23,537 nt of DNA from Azolla pinnata (taxonomy: Eukaryota > Streptophyta > Polypodiopsida > Salviniales > Salviniaceae): NCBI GenBank assembly GCA_037176905.1, contig JBBBWG010033385.1, positions 4,131 to 27,667 on the forward strand, given 5' to 3'. Made by a program: the position numbers and the translations under genes. Numbering within the stretch: the first letter of the stretch is position 1; every line of letters starts with the position of its first letter. This document shows, piece after piece, positions 21,470 to 23,537 of the stretch. Below the pieces are notes generated by a model, which did not search any database, was not told where the DNA came from, and worked only from the letters and a program-made list of their open reading frames with translations.

Positions 21470-23372
21470 CTATAAGAGTAGATGGTTGCTAATTTGGGTG
21501 CTTGTTGATCGATCTCAAAAATCTTAGAAAATGATACGTGGAAATGCTGCTTTTCAGCTTAAGGTCGAGGGTACAAGTGGCCATTAGAAAGGACAAAGGC
21601 AAATGTGGGGAAAGTATTTATGTGAAGGGAAAATTGGTAAGAGTGCTTACACGAGAACAAAAGCTCTCTCCATTCTCGACATCCAAGTTTCGATGGTGTG
21701 TATCATTCTTTGATAAGCGAACGGATAGTCCACTTATTGTCAATCACTTCCTAGATAGTAGGTAGTCATAGCTCCTTGGTAGTAGTGGTTTTCTTTGGGA
21801 TCCTAGTGTGCATTAATTTTTGGTCTAATCTCTCGAGTTTCCTTTTTATCACTGGAAGAAGCTATTGTTGAAAATTCTGTACTGGTGATAACATGTTTTC
21901 GACATCAATTGTGAATGGAGATTTCATTTTATGGCTACTAAAGTAGGATTTACCTAACGAGGTTCTTGTAGTGCATTGAAAGTTCAAAATTTTTGCTTTT
22001 TTTCTTGAGGGCAGGTTTGAATGCTTGGCAGAAAGATAAAATGTGTTCATTTAGAACTTGAATTGGCAATCCAAGCAGGTGTGGTGCAATGTTCAAAGAC
22101 AGGTTTAGTGAGTAGTTTGCGTATTGTTTATTTCTCATCAACTGAACTTGGTAAAGTAGTGGAGAAATGGTGAAAACTGTTCTATTATGATCTATGTTTA
22201 CGTGTGATGGCCAAAGTATATGGCAAGCTATATCTTTAAAAGGGGATAAAGGGCTGTTCTTTTGTATGCATTCCCGTGCTCATAATTTAAGTGCGTTAGT
22301 GCTGTTACGTTACAGACTTGGCATAAACTCTGGCTTCCCTTTTGATTCCTATGCTTACAGTGCAGAAATTACATTGGGATCATGTGGTGTTCTGATGTTG
22401 GATTAAAACTGTATGTTCGTGCAAAAGCTTGAGATGATTGGATTTATCTTTACATTATGTCCACATTGACTACCACTTATCCTGTCCTTAGCTCTAAATT
22501 TTCTGATTTCCATCACAGTTTCAATGTGCTCTTGAGAGTTAGTTGTGGCTGCACAAAGAGCCAATTTTACTCCGTGGGCGATCGTCCTAGGTATGTATGA
22601 ATCCATCAATATTTCACACAAATTGTGCTAGCTAGCTATAGTTAGTTGTATCTATAAAGTCTGCCCATTTATCCTATAAGCGTTCCAGTTGAATTGATCT
22701 TAACGCTTAAACTAACGACTTAAATTAACTCGATCTCTCTATGGGAGTCCCATCATTTTCTTATTATCTTGGGCGATTTCTCTGGTGATTGCTAATTAGC
22801 TTCCGCTTCTGTTGGGATCTCCGAAACTGTGTGAAAAACCCTTAATGCTTGTATTTACATCTCCAACTTGACAAGAAGCTGATAAAAGGGAATTTGTTCA
22901 GAGCCCCTCCTTGACTTACTACTCTGGTGCAACTACGCTTCTAGTGCTGTCAAGCCGTGAAATGCGTCAAACATAGACATGGCAAAACACAAAGCTTGGA
23001 TTGATTCATCTTTTCAAGAGATGGGACAAACAAATCCACACAAATATATACATCCTTGTATTACATGCATATATCTCGGAGATGCGATCGAGCCGAATGT
23101 TTTGTACATGAATGGATGATACAACAATGGGAGAGTTGAGGGGTGGGATTGCAAAAACATCCGATCGGGACCACCATCTAATGAATGCGGTTCATGAGCT
23201 TTGATCGATACAAGTCAAGAGCACGAGGCAGGGCTTAGTCAGGTCCCTCGAAGGTCTGATCGATCAAATCCAATGTCGGAGGGTCAAAGAGTCTGTATGT
23301 ACTTAATGCGGGCCTCTGGTAGGTTGATCAAGAGTCCGTCATTGATGCATACGAATCACGATCGACAGATTA
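21470..23372. other. Cyclophilin 3' UTR and intergenic sequence, no gene recognised
   Basis: The short open frames on both strands have no recognisable similarity and no splice pattern that joins them. The 3' UTR of the cyclophilin gene should lie in the first few hundred bases. After about 23060 the base composition changes and CGATCGA words become frequent. Confidence 0.5.
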
Positions 23373-23392
23373 TCGATTCGTATACGAATCGA
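23373..23392. repeat. 20-bp perfect palindrome
   Basis: TCGATTCGTA followed directly by its reverse complement, with no spacer. It sits in a stretch rich in ATCGAT/CGAATC words. It could be a dyad binding site or a by-product of the local word bias; no function can be assigned. Confidence 0.8.
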
Positions 23393-23420
23393 ATCGCGAT
23401 GGTGAGACCTGAATCAAATC

Positions 23421-23537
23421 GACCCTAAACCCGAAACAAACCCTAAGGCTTGATCAGATCGATCGATCGAATCGAAACCCTTAAAGCCAGATTGATGGAT
23501 CGAATCTAAACCCTAAAGCCTGATCGATCGATTGACT
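23421..23537. repeat. Telomere-like units with GATCGATC spacers at the right edge
   Basis: AAACCCT motifs at about 23438, 23475 and 23508 are each followed by a G/C-containing step and GATC-rich spacer, giving units of about 33-37 bp. Partial CCCTAAACCCGAAAC begins at 23422. The array appears to run off the window, so its length is unknown. Confidence 0.75.

Overview
This is a nuclear genomic window from a flowering plant. The evidence is three intron-rich genes of plant type, all on the + strand, with AT-rich introns; one is the plastid lipid-import ATPase TGD3. The CCCTAAA-type (Arabidopsis-type telomere) motifs between genes also fit. I cannot name the species.

Layout: (1) 1-859 holds telomere-like repeats, a CTT microsatellite and CT-rich leader or promoter DNA. 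(2) 860-6955 is a complete 14-exon ATG7 gene (autophagy E1 enzyme, 693 residues by my splice model). (3) 6956-8590 is intergenic and contains a 35-36 bp minisatellite and a purine-rich tract. (4) 8591-12799 is a complete 10-exon TGD3/ABCI13 gene (366 residues). (5) 12800-15240 is intergenic, with three near-identical 178-bp tandem copies, a degenerate repeat family and a telomere-like cluster. (6) About 15240-21469 is an RS-domain cyclophilin of the CYP63/CYP95 group, with a non-coding first exon and 13 coding exons (841 residues). (7) 21470-23537 has no recognisable gene and ends in telomere-like repeats.

The splice models were built by hand. Each follows protein similarity recalled from memory, and all intron phases close to one open frame per gene. 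The three genes are not a known functional cluster: ATG7 works in cytosolic autophagy, TGD3 in the chloroplast inner envelope, and the cyclophilin in nuclear splicing bodies. I see no defence system, mobile-element coding region, RNA gene or novel gene cassette. The most unusual material is the non-coding repeat structure, a GC-AG intron in ATG7 that appears tied to an amino-acid change, and a hexanucleotide repeat lying across a splice donor in the cyclophilin gene.
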